The position numbers and the translations under genes were made by a program. From NCBI RefSeq assembly GCF_010586825.1, contig NZ_JAAAGB010000012.1:1-64000 (forward strand): a stretch of DNA of 64,000 nucleotides, given 5' to 3'. Positions 36,687 to 44,459 of the stretch are shown here, piece by piece. Position 1 is the stretch's first letter, and every line of letters begins with the position of its first letter. Below the pieces are notes generated by a model. That model was not told the DNA's origin. It saw nothing but the letters and a program-made list of their open reading frames with translations, and searched no databases. Origin of the DNA: Draconibacterium mangrovi (lineage in GTDB: Bacteria > Bacteroidota > Bacteroidia > Bacteroidales > Prolixibacteraceae).

Positions 36687-38048
36687 ATGAGAAAAACCAT
36701 AACATACTTGTTCATACTGGCGCTTTTTCTTGCCTCGTGCAGGAACGAAAGCAACAAATACCTTAAATTAGGTAAAGGAACAAGTGAAAAATGGTTTGAG
36801 CCAACACCTCACGGAATGGTTTATGTGCCAAGAGGTGCCTACAACCTTGGGCCAAACGATGATCAGCTATATGCCGTAACACAAAGCCGAACGGTATCAA
36901 CAGAAGCTTTTTGGATCGACGATACCGAAATTACAAATGATGAATACCGGCAGTTTGTATATTGGGTACGCGATAAAAAAGCACGCGAACTTCTTGGACA
37001 AACCTATACCGATTTCCTGATAACAGAAGATAAATACGGTGCCCCGCTGGAAGAGCCGGAAATAAACTGGGAAGAGCGAATTGAATGGGACGATCCGGAG
37101 TATCAAATGGCCATGGATGAATTGTATCTCCCGGAATACGAACGTTTTAATTACAAGAAGGAAATTGATACCCGTAAACTGGTATACGAATATTATTGGA
37201 TTGACTATAAACAAGCCGCAAAACGTAGCAATGCCTATAATTACGAAACGCAACGTTATGAAGGTTCTGTTGTAAATTCAGATGGCGAGGTAGTTCCCAT
37301 TCAAAACCGTAGTTCATTTTTGATGCACGAATCCGTGCCGGTTTATCCCGACACGCTGTGTTGGATCAGAGATTTTGCTTACACTTACAATGAGCCTTTT
37401 ACAATCAAATATTTTTCACACATTGGATTTGATGATTATCCGGTTGTTGGAGTAACATGGGATCAGGCGCGGGCTTTCTGTAACTGGCGTAATAAATTGC
37501 AGGATTTTGCCTTTACCCGTTCTGATGAAGCGCCGGCACACGAATACCGCCTGCCAACAGAAAGTGAGTGGGAGATTGCAGCGCGTGGTGGTATGCACAA
37601 CACCATGTACCCGTGGGGGAGTTATTATACACGAAGTGTTAGTGGGTGTTTTGTAGCCAATTTTAAGCCCTTGCGCGGAAATTATGTTGCCGATAGTCCA
37701 ACTACCACAACAGCCATGAAAGTGGGTTTATTCGATCCTAATCCTTACGGCGTTTACGATATGGCCGGTAATGTTGCCGAGTGGACCTCTACCGCTTTTT
37801 TTGAAGCCGGCTACGATGCTATCGATGATTATAATCCGGAAATTCAGTACAATGCACGTCCCGATGACCCGGCCGTAATGAAACGAAAGGTTGTTCGGGG
37901 AGGATCGTGGAAAGACATTGCCTATTTCATACAGTCGGGTACGCGTACTTTTGAGTATCAGGACACCGCAAAATCATATGTCGGATTCCGATGCGTAAGA
38001 ACCTCTTTCCGCGATGATTTGGGCGGCCGTCGCAGTATCCAGGAATAA
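36687..38048 (+). CDS. second GldK-like lipoprotein (FGE-fold), GldJ/GldK paralogue
   Basis: The 453-residue protein is a close paralogue of GldK at 31819. It shares ITNDEYRQFVYW, EIDTRKLVYEYYWIDYKQAAKRSNAYNYETQRYEG, PTESEWEIAARGG, YDMAGNVAEWTSTAF, AVMKRKVVRGGSWKDI and YVGFRCVRTSF in the same order. The lipobox is LASC (Cys about 18). It has an extra C-terminal basic-polar tail (RDDLGGRRSIQE). It is separated from gldN by a terminator but shares its direction, so it could have its own promoter. Its role may match GldJ, the FGE-fold gliding lipoprotein of Flavobacterium. Start is the ATG at 36687; a TTG precedes it. Confidence 0.85.
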   Translation: MRKTITYLFILALFLASCRNESNKYLKLGKGTSEKWFEPTPHGMVYVPRGAYNLGPNDDQLYAVTQSRTVSTEAFWIDDTEITNDEYRQFVYWVRDKKARELLGQTYTDFLITEDKYGAPLEEPEINWEERIEWDDPEYQMAMDELYLPEYERFNYKKEIDTRKLVYEYYWIDYKQAAKRSNAYNYETQRYEGSVVNSDGEVVPIQNRSSFLMHESVPVYPDTLCWIRDFAYTYNEPFTIKYFSHIGFDDYPVVGVTWDQARAFCNWRNKLQDFAFTRSDEAPAHEYRLPTESEWEIAARGGMHNTMYPWGSYYTRSVSGCFVANFKPLRGNYVADSPTTTTAMKVGLFDPNPYGVYDMAGNVAEWTSTAFFEAGYDAIDDYNPEIQYNARPDDPAVMKRKVVRGGSWKDIAYFIQSGTRTFEYQDTAKSYVGFRCVRTSFRDDLGGRRSIQE

Positions 38049-38081
38049 ACTTACTTCTCAGGTATTTCTCTAATTCTCTTT

Positions 38082-39920
38082 TCAGAACATCAAACTCAAT
38101 CCGCCGAATACGGTAATTTCAGGCATGGTATAATTGCGGTTTACCGCATAATCCGTACTCAACAGATTTTCTCCGCTAACATATAGTTTTACATTTTTTG
38201 TAAGGTTGTAGCTTGCCTTTACATTCACCAATGTGTAGCTTTCCTGGTTGGTAACCGGCGTTGGGTCGTTATCCAAACCCGACACATGTTGTATATTGGC
38301 TACCAGCAGCAGTTTCTTTATGCGGTATGATGCATTTAGGAACAGGTGATGTTCCGGCGTAGCATAAACCGGATTTTTCATGTTGGTATAACTGTATGTT
38401 GCATTCAATGTCAGTGCTTTTGTTGGTGTTGCATCCAGCGAGAATTCGATTCCTTTATTCGAAACCTCTCCGGTATTCTGATAACCGTTTGGCTGACCTG
38501 TATTAACAATCAGGTTATCGCCTTTAATCAAAAAGGCGGTAAGTTCAGTTCGCATCGTACCATTGAAAAAGGTTTGCATTACGCTTGTTTCGTAATTCCA
38601 GATCGATTCCGGGTCGAGATTGGGATTGGGGCCCCACATAAACAGTTCGCGCATTGTAGGGCTTCTAAAGCCTTTTGAAATGGTTCCTTTCCATGTGGTA
38701 GAAGGCGAGAATGAATGGGCAAACCCAAGCGATGGAATCCATACCGAACCATATTCGCTGTGGTTATGGTAACGAAGACCAGCGTTGATGATCAGTTTTT
38801 CGCCAATGTTTTGTTGTGAAAACAGGTAGGCACCAAGTTCGGTAATGGTAGTGTCAGCAAAGGTCAGACCCTTTCCACCCATCGCAAAAGTATTTCCAGC
38901 ATCCCCCCCATAATTCATCAAGTCAATTCCGGCGGTAAGCTTGTTTCCCTCAAAAAACTGAAAGGTTTCGTACAGATTTAATCCGTAGTTATGGTCGTTG
39001 GAATGAAAACCATCAGTGACTTCGTGTTCCCCAAAATTGTAGAAAAGCTTCAGTGCTCCTGATGCTTTTTCAAAGTTATTTCGCAACGAAAACGATCCGT
39101 AACCACGCAAAATATCTATTGTTTCTCCCGCCGAAGCATTCAGGGTGTCAGGACCGGGATCAGATGCATCAAAAGCTGCCACACTAAAATCCGCAGCAGC
39201 ATCAAAATGCTCGCTGATCTGGTAACCCAGCTTCAGGTATCCGTTGGTTATTTTGAAATCAGAATTGGGGCGGTGGCCATCAGTCTGGTCATGATTTCCT
39301 GAAATAAATACGCTAAACTTATCCTTTTTGAAACCCACTGATCCCATGTATTTCTGCGTGTTGTACGATCCGTACGAAATGCGGGCATTGCCATTAACAC
39401 CTTCGGTATCCTGTTTTTTTGTGATAATGTTGATTACACCTCCCATAGCATTCGATCCGTACAGAATCGACGCAGGTCCACGAATTACCTCCACGCGTTC
39501 AACATCCGAGGCTACGTATGAATCGGGAAGAGGATGCCCCATAATCCCCATAAACTGCGGGTGCCCGTCGATGAGCATTAAAACGCCGGTGGTTGGACTG
39601 CCGCCAATTCCGCGAATTGAAATCTGCCCTGCTGATCCGGCTGCAACACCAAAACCGGTAACTCCACGCTCGGTAACAAACAAACCCGGCACCCGGCCAT
39701 TTAAAATAGGCAGTAGTGCCGACTCATCACTTTCCTCAATTTGCGTGCGGTTAACAACTGAAACCGCCATTGGAACATTGTTGCGGTTTACCTGTACCTG
39801 CGTTCCGGTAACCACCACTTCGTTAATTGTTATGGTGTCGTTGGTTTCAAAGCGCATTTGTGCACTGGCAATTCCTTGAACGAAGAGAATGATGAAAAAA
39901 CTGAAGATAAATATTCGCAT
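38082..39920 (-). CDS. TonB-dependent outer-membrane receptor
   Basis: A 612-residue TonB-dependent receptor for active uptake of a chelate or metal complex across the outer membrane. It has a signal peptide (residues 1-20), a plug domain with the TonB-box-like INEVVVTGTQ and IRGIGGSPTTGVLMLIDGHPQ, the conserved RVEVIRGPASILYGSNAMGGVINIITKK, and a C-terminal barrel ending in GGLSLMF. It is a small BtuB/FepA-like receptor with no SusD partner, which points to metal or cofactor uptake rather than glycans. Two copies of an operator-like palindrome lie just upstream, next to a NikR-like regulator gene. The ligand is unknown; nickel, another metal, or cobalamin are candidates. Confidence 0.88.
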   Translation of the reverse strand: MRIFIFSFFIILFVQGIASAQMRFETNDTITINEVVVTGTQVQVNRNNVPMAVSVVNRTQIEESDESALLPILNGRVPGLFVTERGVTGFGVAAGSAGQISIRGIGGSPTTGVLMLIDGHPQFMGIMGHPLPDSYVASDVERVEVIRGPASILYGSNAMGGVINIITKKQDTEGVNGNARISYGSYNTQKYMGSVGFKKDKFSVFISGNHDQTDGHRPNSDFKITNGYLKLGYQISEHFDAAADFSVAAFDASDPGPDTLNASAGETIDILRGYGSFSLRNNFEKASGALKLFYNFGEHEVTDGFHSNDHNYGLNLYETFQFFEGNKLTAGIDLMNYGGDAGNTFAMGGKGLTFADTTITELGAYLFSQQNIGEKLIINAGLRYHNHSEYGSVWIPSLGFAHSFSPSTTWKGTISKGFRSPTMRELFMWGPNPNLDPESIWNYETSVMQTFFNGTMRTELTAFLIKGDNLIVNTGQPNGYQNTGEVSNKGIEFSLDATPTKALTLNATYSYTNMKNPVYATPEHHLFLNASYRIKKLLLVANIQHVSGLDNDPTPVTNQESYTLVNVKASYNLTKNVKLYVSGENLLSTDYAVNRNYTMPEITVFGGLSLMF

Positions 39921-39930
39921 TATTTAAGTT

Positions 39931-39966
39931 TATTGTGTTACGTATTAATTTAATCGTGTTACTATT
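39931..39966 (-). promoter_or_regulatory. two operator-like palindromes upstream of the TonB receptor
   Basis: TATTGTGTTACGTAT (39931-39945) and AATCGTGTTACTATT (39952-39966) are two near-copies of ATTCGTGTTACGAAT with centres 21 bases (two helical turns) apart. They lie between nikR-like and the receptor, 10 to 46 bases before the receptor start, where a repressor would block transcription. Confidence 0.55.
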
Positions 39967-39979
39967 TGGCCAAAAAAAA

Positions 39980-40381
39980 TTATTCGGCTTTACTCATTAC
40001 CAATTTTCCGTGCTGTATCCCTTTCAGGCTGATGAGTTGCTCTGAAATTTCTGTTAGTTTTCGCGAAGGGCCTTTAACAGCAATAATTTCCATGTAATTC
40101 ATCTCGTTTAAATAAAAGCCCTGCGACGAAAGAATAAACTCCTTGTGTTCGTATTGAATCTCGGCCGATTTCTTTAGTATATCCTTTTTCTCGTGATTGA
40201 AAACAATGATAACTGCACCGGCCACAATGTTATCACATTTCCACTTTTCCTCCACTAAATTCTTTTCGATTAGGTGACGGATAGCGCGCGAACGGTTGGC
40301 AAAAGCATTGTCCTCAACATACTTGTCGAGAGCTTCAAGGAGTTCTTCATCCAACGAAACGCCAAACCTGGAAACGGCCAT
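39980..40381 (-). CDS. NikR-like ribbon-helix-helix regulator lacking nickel ligands
   Basis: The 133-residue protein matches NikR in length and layout: an N-terminal ribbon-helix-helix (MAVSRFGVSLDEELLEALDKYV, SRAIRHLIEKN) and a C-terminal ACT-like regulatory domain (FNHEKKDILKKSAEIQYEHKE). Aligned without gaps to E. coli NikR recalled from memory, the four nickel ligands His76, His87, His89 and Cys95 correspond to Tyr77, Gly88, Tyr90 and Tyr96 here, so none is kept. It is therefore unlikely to sense nickel in the square-planar way and may use another ligand. The ATG at 40381 is chosen because it starts directly at the DNA-binding domain; a longer frame to 40639 lacks any domain. One operator-like palindrome lies 19 bases upstream. 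Confidence 0.82.
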   Translation of the reverse strand: MAVSRFGVSLDEELLEALDKYVEDNAFANRSRAIRHLIEKNLVEEKWKCDNIVAGAVIIVFNHEKKDILKKSAEIQYEHKEFILSSQGFYLNEMNYMEIIAVKGPSRKLTEISEQLISLKGIQHGKLVMSKAE

Positions 40382-40399
40382 GGTAATACTAATTTCAAT

Positions 40400-40414
40400 A
40401 TTCGTAACACGAAT
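40400..40414. promoter_or_regulatory. operator-like palindrome between nikR-like and osmC genes
   Basis: ATTCGTAACACGAAT has 6-bp perfect arms around AAC. Its reverse complement is the consensus of the two sites upstream of the TonB receptor. The location between divergent genes suggests autoregulation and possibly control of the OsmC gene. Confidence 0.55.
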
Positions 40415-40497
40415 GTATGAAAATAGAATGAATCTGCGGTAGTAAAATCCGGATTGTTCAAAATGCTTTATCTTTAAACCAAATAAATTGATAGGGT

Positions 40498-40902
40498 ATG
40501 ACAACGATAAAAACCATTTACCTGGGCGAATTACGCACCGAAAATGAGCACCTGCAATCGGGTAACAAAGTGATAACTGATGCGCCGACTGATAATCGTG
40601 GAAAAGGAGAATATTTCTCGCCAACCGACCTGCTGGCAACGGCTTTGGGAAGTTGTATAATGACCATTATGGGAATAAAAGCCCGCGATAACGGAATTTA
40701 TATTGAGGGAACTCAGGTTGATGTAACGAAAATAATGGCTTCCGATCCGCGACGTGTAGCCGAGGTGGTTGTGGAGTTTACTTTTCCGGCAAAAAACTAT
40801 ACCGACGAAGAAAAGCAGCTGGTTGAAAGTGTCGCCGGCGTTAGTCCGGTTCCCTTAAGTTTGCATCCTGATCTGGTTCAAACCATCAAGTTCAACTGGT
40901 AG
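40498..40902 (+). CDS. OsmC-family protein with a single cysteine
   Basis: The 134-residue protein has the OsmC/Ohr fold: a strand-rich N-terminus, PTDLLATALGSCIMTIMGIKARDNG with the peroxidatic cysteine (Cys52 region), and a C-terminal helix and strand pair ending AGVSPVPLSLHPDLVQTI. In typical OsmC and Ohr the second cysteine lies at the C-P-V-x-x-S-L position; here it is Ser. A two-cysteine peroxidase mechanism would therefore not work, so the role may differ (thiol-dependent or another hydrolytic activity). It is transcribed away from the nikR-like gene across one palindrome. Confidence 0.8.
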   Translation: MTTIKTIYLGELRTENEHLQSGNKVITDAPTDNRGKGEYFSPTDLLATALGSCIMTIMGIKARDNGIYIEGTQVDVTKIMASDPRRVAEVVVEFTFPAKNYTDEEKQLVESVAGVSPVPLSLHPDLVQTIKFNW

Positions 40903-40904
40903 CT

Positions 40905-42833
40905 TCAGTGTTTGATAAAACGGCCTTGAAAAGTTCTGTCAGCCAGTTCGGCTTTTAGCAGATATATTCCGGGAACGAGGACGGTGATATTTATTTTATT
41001 CGGATTTATGGTGAAATGTTTTACTTCCGCACCATTCATATCAAAAATACGGATGCCAGTGATTTCCATCGACGAAGAAAATCGTAAGCTGATTTCAGTG
41101 GTAGCCGGATTGGGGAAGATTTCTATGGTTTGGGTATTGGTTTCTGCCGGAATACCAACAATCTCCTGAGTTTCCGATATTAGCCAGAGATCAGGATCAA
41201 TCACCATTTCAGCAACATGGAACTCGGTGTCGACGATAAATTGTTGTTGGTTGCTGGTGTGATTCAGTCTTACATCGAGCGAATCGGTGCGACCGGCAGT
41301 GTATAAACGCACCGGTACCGGCATTTCGAAAAAATCTACCGATTGATGCGTTGTAGTTTGACTCAGCGTTATCAAGGTTTTTCCTCCGTCACCCGGTTTA
41401 AAACTGGCGGAATAAACCGGATAACCTTCGCCATAGTGCCAGTCGTTAAAAAACTCAGTCAGGCTGGTATCGGCAACTTGTTCAAAGTGTTGTATTACGT
41501 CCTCTGAATGCGCAAAACCATTGGCAACTGCCGGATCGTTGAAATAGTTTTTCAGACCCTGAAAAAAGGTATCATCACCAATTACCCAACGCAGCATGTG
41601 TAGTAAATAACCTCCTTTTGCATACGATAAGCGACTGCTAAAAATGCGTGCCACTGATGTGGTATCGGCAACATAAACTGAGCCATCGGGCTGCTGTTTT
41701 ACCTGGTCGGAATACACTTGTTTCCACACCGGCCACCAATCGGTTTCAATATTTTCGTACGAAAGTCCGGTTAAGTAGGTAGCAAATCCTTCGTTTAGCC
41801 ATATATCCTGCCACGAGCCCGGCGTTATGTAATCGCCAAACCACTGATGGGCCAGCTCGTGTGCAATTAATCCGAAGCCAAAATTCCCCATAAAACTCAT
41901 GGTTTGATGCTCCATTCCGCCGCCCCAGCCAAACTGTGCGTGGCCATATTTTTCGGCCGCAAAAGGATAATCTCCAACAAGGTTTTGGTACAATTGCATA
42001 ATTTCGGCAGTTACCGGAGTTTTACTTTTGGCATCTTCAAGATCCTCAGGGTAAACATAATTCAGTATTTCAATGGAGTCGCCATTTTCCGTTTCCAGGT
42101 AATCTGAATAGCGTTCATAATCAGTTACGGCAATCGCAACCAAATATGTTGCAATCGGAAAACGATGTTCCCAGTGCATGGTTCTGGTGGTGTCGCTCAA
42201 TTGCTCGGAAACCAATATGCCGTTACTTGCTGTTTTATACTTTACTGGTGTGGTAACAATCACATCAATCGAGTCGATTTTATCGGCCAGCGACTGCTTG
42301 CAAGGCCACCATTCCAAAGCACCGTAAGGTTCCGAAAGAGTCCATAAAACCGGTGTAAATTCACTGCCGTGAAAACTGGTTTCAAAAGAACCGAAGCCTG
42401 ATGTTGTGGGAACTCCTTGGTAAAAAACCGAAACAGAATCAAGCTGATCGGGCAAAAGAGATTCAGGCAGATCAACTTCAAGTTTATTATTCTGATGGGT
42501 GAACGTGACGGTTTTATTTCTGATTAGAACCGAATCGACAGTTAAGGAATCTGAAAGATCAAATTCAATCGTGTTCAGTAAGCCCGTTTGGCTCTTAAAG
42601 TGGGTGGTAACTTCCCCGGAAATGTAACGAACCGCCGGATCGACCTGCCATTCCATCCGCTGATAGATAAAGTCGGTAAGGCTGTTATTCTGGCTCTCGA
42701 TAAAATTCGATTTTAGCACAAAATTCCGGCTTTCTTCCAATGCTAATTTGTCTGAGATGAACAGTTCATTTTCCTGGGCCATAACATTGACGGAAATGTA
42801 AAGAAAGAGAAGGATGTGGACGAATCGTATCAT
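40905..42833 (-). CDS. M1 family metallopeptidase with T9SS C-terminal sorting domain
   Basis: A secreted aminopeptidase-like enzyme of family M1. The 642-residue protein has a signal peptide (residues 1-20, VNVMAQ), an N-terminal beta domain, the exopeptidase-loop motif GGGMEHQ (304-310) in place of GAMEN, the zinc site HELAHQW (325-331) with the third ligand in LNEGFA (Glu348), and a C-terminal Por-type sorting domain (about 565-642) with IEIFPNPATTEISLRF, IRIFDMNGAEV and PGIYLLKAEL. It should be exported by the T9SS whose core is encoded about 5 kb away. A short gap separates it from the OsmC gene, with the stops converging at 40902-40905. Confidence 0.93.
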   Translation of the reverse strand: MIRFVHILLFLYISVNVMAQENELFISDKLALEESRNFVLKSNFIESQNNSLTDFIYQRMEWQVDPAVRYISGEVTTHFKSQTGLLNTIEFDLSDSLTVDSVLIRNKTVTFTHQNNKLEVDLPESLLPDQLDSVSVFYQGVPTTSGFGSFETSFHGSEFTPVLWTLSEPYGALEWWPCKQSLADKIDSIDVIVTTPVKYKTASNGILVSEQLSDTTRTMHWEHRFPIATYLVAIAVTDYERYSDYLETENGDSIEILNYVYPEDLEDAKSKTPVTAEIMQLYQNLVGDYPFAAEKYGHAQFGWGGGMEHQTMSFMGNFGFGLIAHELAHQWFGDYITPGSWQDIWLNEGFATYLTGLSYENIETDWWPVWKQVYSDQVKQQPDGSVYVADTTSVARIFSSRLSYAKGGYLLHMLRWVIGDDTFFQGLKNYFNDPAVANGFAHSEDVIQHFEQVADTSLTEFFNDWHYGEGYPVYSASFKPGDGGKTLITLSQTTTHQSVDFFEMPVPVRLYTAGRTDSLDVRLNHTSNQQQFIVDTEFHVAEMVIDPDLWLISETQEIVGIPAETNTQTIEIFPNPATTEISLRFSSSMEITGIRIFDMNGAEVKHFTINPNKINITVLVPGIYLLKAELADRTFQGRFIKH

Positions 42834-42868
42834 TGCTTAAAGATACAATTCCGAATGAAGATTTAAAG

Positions 42869-42904
42869 CAAAAAAAAGCGAACCATAATGGTCCGCTTTT
42901 GATT
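42869..42904 (-). terminator. intrinsic terminator of the ROK kinase gene
   Basis: On the minus strand AAAAGCGGACC pairs with GGTTCGCTTTT around ATTAT, followed by T-rich sequence. Confidence 0.75.
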
Positions 42905-42921
42905 TTATAAGGATATACTTT

Positions 42922-43899
42922 TTATTTTTCAAGCTCTTTCCAGGCCAGGGCGCTGGCTCCAACAATAGCTGCATCACCAGGCTTCAATTCCGATGGAAGA
43001 ATCTTGATTTTATCTTTAAAGATAGGAAGCAAGTGTTTTTCCATGTGCTTTTTAGTTGGTTTAAAAATGTAATCACCGGCAGCAGTTGGTCCGCCAAACA
43101 GGAATACTGCTTCAGGGCTTAGGTGGTGAACGGTGTCAGCCAAACCTTGTCCTAACCATGCACCTGTTTTTTCAAATACTTCCAAAGCAATTTTGTCGCC
43201 TTTTTCAGCAGCGTCGTAAATCATTTTCGAGTCCAGCTCGTTAAACGATTTATCGGCCAGAATACTGTCGGTTGCGTTGTACTGAACCATCAATTCAAAA
43301 GCAGTACGTTTCATCCCTGGAGCCGAGCAATAAGCCTCTAAGTGGCCCAGCGCTGTACATCCGCACAAACGTCCGCCAGGAATAAGTGTGGTGTGACCAC
43401 ATTCTCCGGCAAAACCATCATTTCCGTATACCAGGTCGCCATTTACAACAATACCACTACCAACACCGGTACCAAGGGTGAACATTACAAAGTTTTTCAT
43501 GTCTTTGGCACCACCGTAAATCATTTCGCCAATGGCTGCTGCATTTGCATCGTTTGTAAGTGCAAGTGCTTCCATTTCAGGGAAGTGTGCACGAAGTAAT
43601 TCAACTAAACGAACCACTCCTTTAAACGATAAGTTTGGAGCATATTCAATTGTTCCGCTGTAGTAATTACCATTTGGAGCGCCAATTCCTATTCCAACTA
43701 CTTCTAAATTCTCATTCAATAACTTTACTGATTTGATCAGTTCTTTAATGGCTGCTGCCAAATCTGAGATGTATTGGTCGATATCGCCATGCGATGGTGT
43801 AGAAATATTGTCTTTAACCATCACGTGTCCTTCCGCGTCAACTACGCCAATGGCAGTATTTGTTCCGCCAATATCAACTCCAATTGCTACTTTTTTCAT
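42922..43899 (-). CDS. ROK family sugar kinase (glucokinase type)
   Basis: The 325-residue protein carries the ROK ATP motif AIGVDIGGTNTAIGVVD, the catalytic region LTNDANAAAIGE (Asp), GTGVGSGIV and the zinc motif region GHTTLIPGGRLCGCTALGHLEAYCS with a His and cysteines. It has no DNA-binding domain, so it is an enzyme, most likely ATP-dependent glucokinase or a related hexose kinase. It is monocistronic: an exact -7 box upstream and a terminator downstream. Confidence 0.9.
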   Translation of the reverse strand: MKKVAIGVDIGGTNTAIGVVDAEGHVMVKDNISTPSHGDIDQYISDLAAAIKELIKSVKLLNENLEVVGIGIGAPNGNYYSGTIEYAPNLSFKGVVRLVELLRAHFPEMEALALTNDANAAAIGEMIYGGAKDMKNFVMFTLGTGVGSGIVVNGDLVYGNDGFAGECGHTTLIPGGRLCGCTALGHLEAYCSAPGMKRTAFELMVQYNATDSILADKSFNELDSKMIYDAAEKGDKIALEVFEKTGAWLGQGLADTVHHLSPEAVFLFGGPTAAGDYIFKPTKKHMEKHLLPIFKDKIKILPSELKPGDAAIVGASALAWKELEK

Positions 43900-43950
43900 T
43901 TTTTATTAAGCTTATTAATTTAGATTTTATCTGCATTTTCTGTGTGTTAG

Positions 43951-43958
43951 CAAAATTA
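43951..43958 (-). promoter_or_regulatory. -7 box of the ROK kinase gene
   Basis: The minus strand reads TAATTTTG, an exact match to TAnnTTTG, about 52 bases before the ATG. Confidence 0.4.
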
Positions 43959-44087
43959 AAAATATTATGCAATTGGAAGGGAGCCGGACATCGGTTTATG
44001 GCTATTTATTTTGAATTCAATTAAGCTTTAACGTTTTTTAAGATGAATCTGAATTTCAGAACGCCAATCAACGATGAATTTTAATCT

Positions 44088-44095
44088 TACCTTTG
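44088..44095 (+). promoter_or_regulatory. -7 box of yidD
   Basis: TACCTTTG is an exact match to TAnnTTTG, 13 bases before the yidD ATG. Confidence 0.4.
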
Positions 44096-44108
44096 TTTCT
44101 TAATAATT

Positions 44109-44360
44109 ATGAAAACAATTGGTAAAGCAATTCTGAAGTTTTTGGGGTGGATACTTTTAATTCCGATTTATATTTACAAATACGGAATATCGCCACTTAC
44201 TCCGGCATCGTGCCGGCACGTTCCCACATGTTCGGAGTATGCAGTAAAAGCCATAAAAATCCATGGTCCGTTTAAAGGATTTGTGCTTACTGTCAGGCGA
44301 CTTTCAAAATGCCACCCATGGGGAACGCATGGTTACGATCCCGTTCCGCCAAAAGAATAG
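44109..44360 (+). CDS. yidD: membrane protein insertion efficiency factor YidD
   Basis: The 83-residue protein is a complete YidD, a small membrane-associated factor that assists YidC-dependent insertion. The family core is all present: YKYGISPLTPASCRHVPTCSEYAVKAIKIHG, then CHPWGTHGYDPVPPKE with the invariant Cys residues. The N-terminus is a hydrophobic helix. Its usual neighbours rpmH, rnpA and yidC are not here. It is followed by a short gap and the zinc transporter operon. Confidence 0.95.
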   Translation: MKTIGKAILKFLGWILLIPIYIYKYGISPLTPASCRHVPTCSEYAVKAIKIHGPFKGFVLTVRRLSKCHPWGTHGYDPVPPKE

Positions 44361-44393
44361 CGGGTTAAAAAGCATTTAGCTGAGTTCAATTTA

Positions 44394-44421
44394 TTTATTC
44401 CATAACATAAAACTAAATTTG
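44394..44421 (+). promoter_or_regulatory. promoter of the znu operon
   Basis: TAAATTTG (44414-44421) is an exact -7 match, with T-rich TTATTTA at the -33 position. No Zur-type operator was identified by eye. Confidence 0.45.
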
Positions 44422-44459
44422 TGGAACATTGTTAAAATGAGACACTAAAAAATACATTG

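Noticed and set aside
39328-39879. 183-residue plus-strand frame
   Set aside because: It is antisense to the plug domain of the TonB receptor and matches no family.
40382-40639. N-terminal extension of the NikR-like protein to 219 residues
   Set aside because: The extra 86 residues have no domain, and would put the palindrome at 40400 inside the coding region; the ATG at 40381 fits the NikR length of 133.
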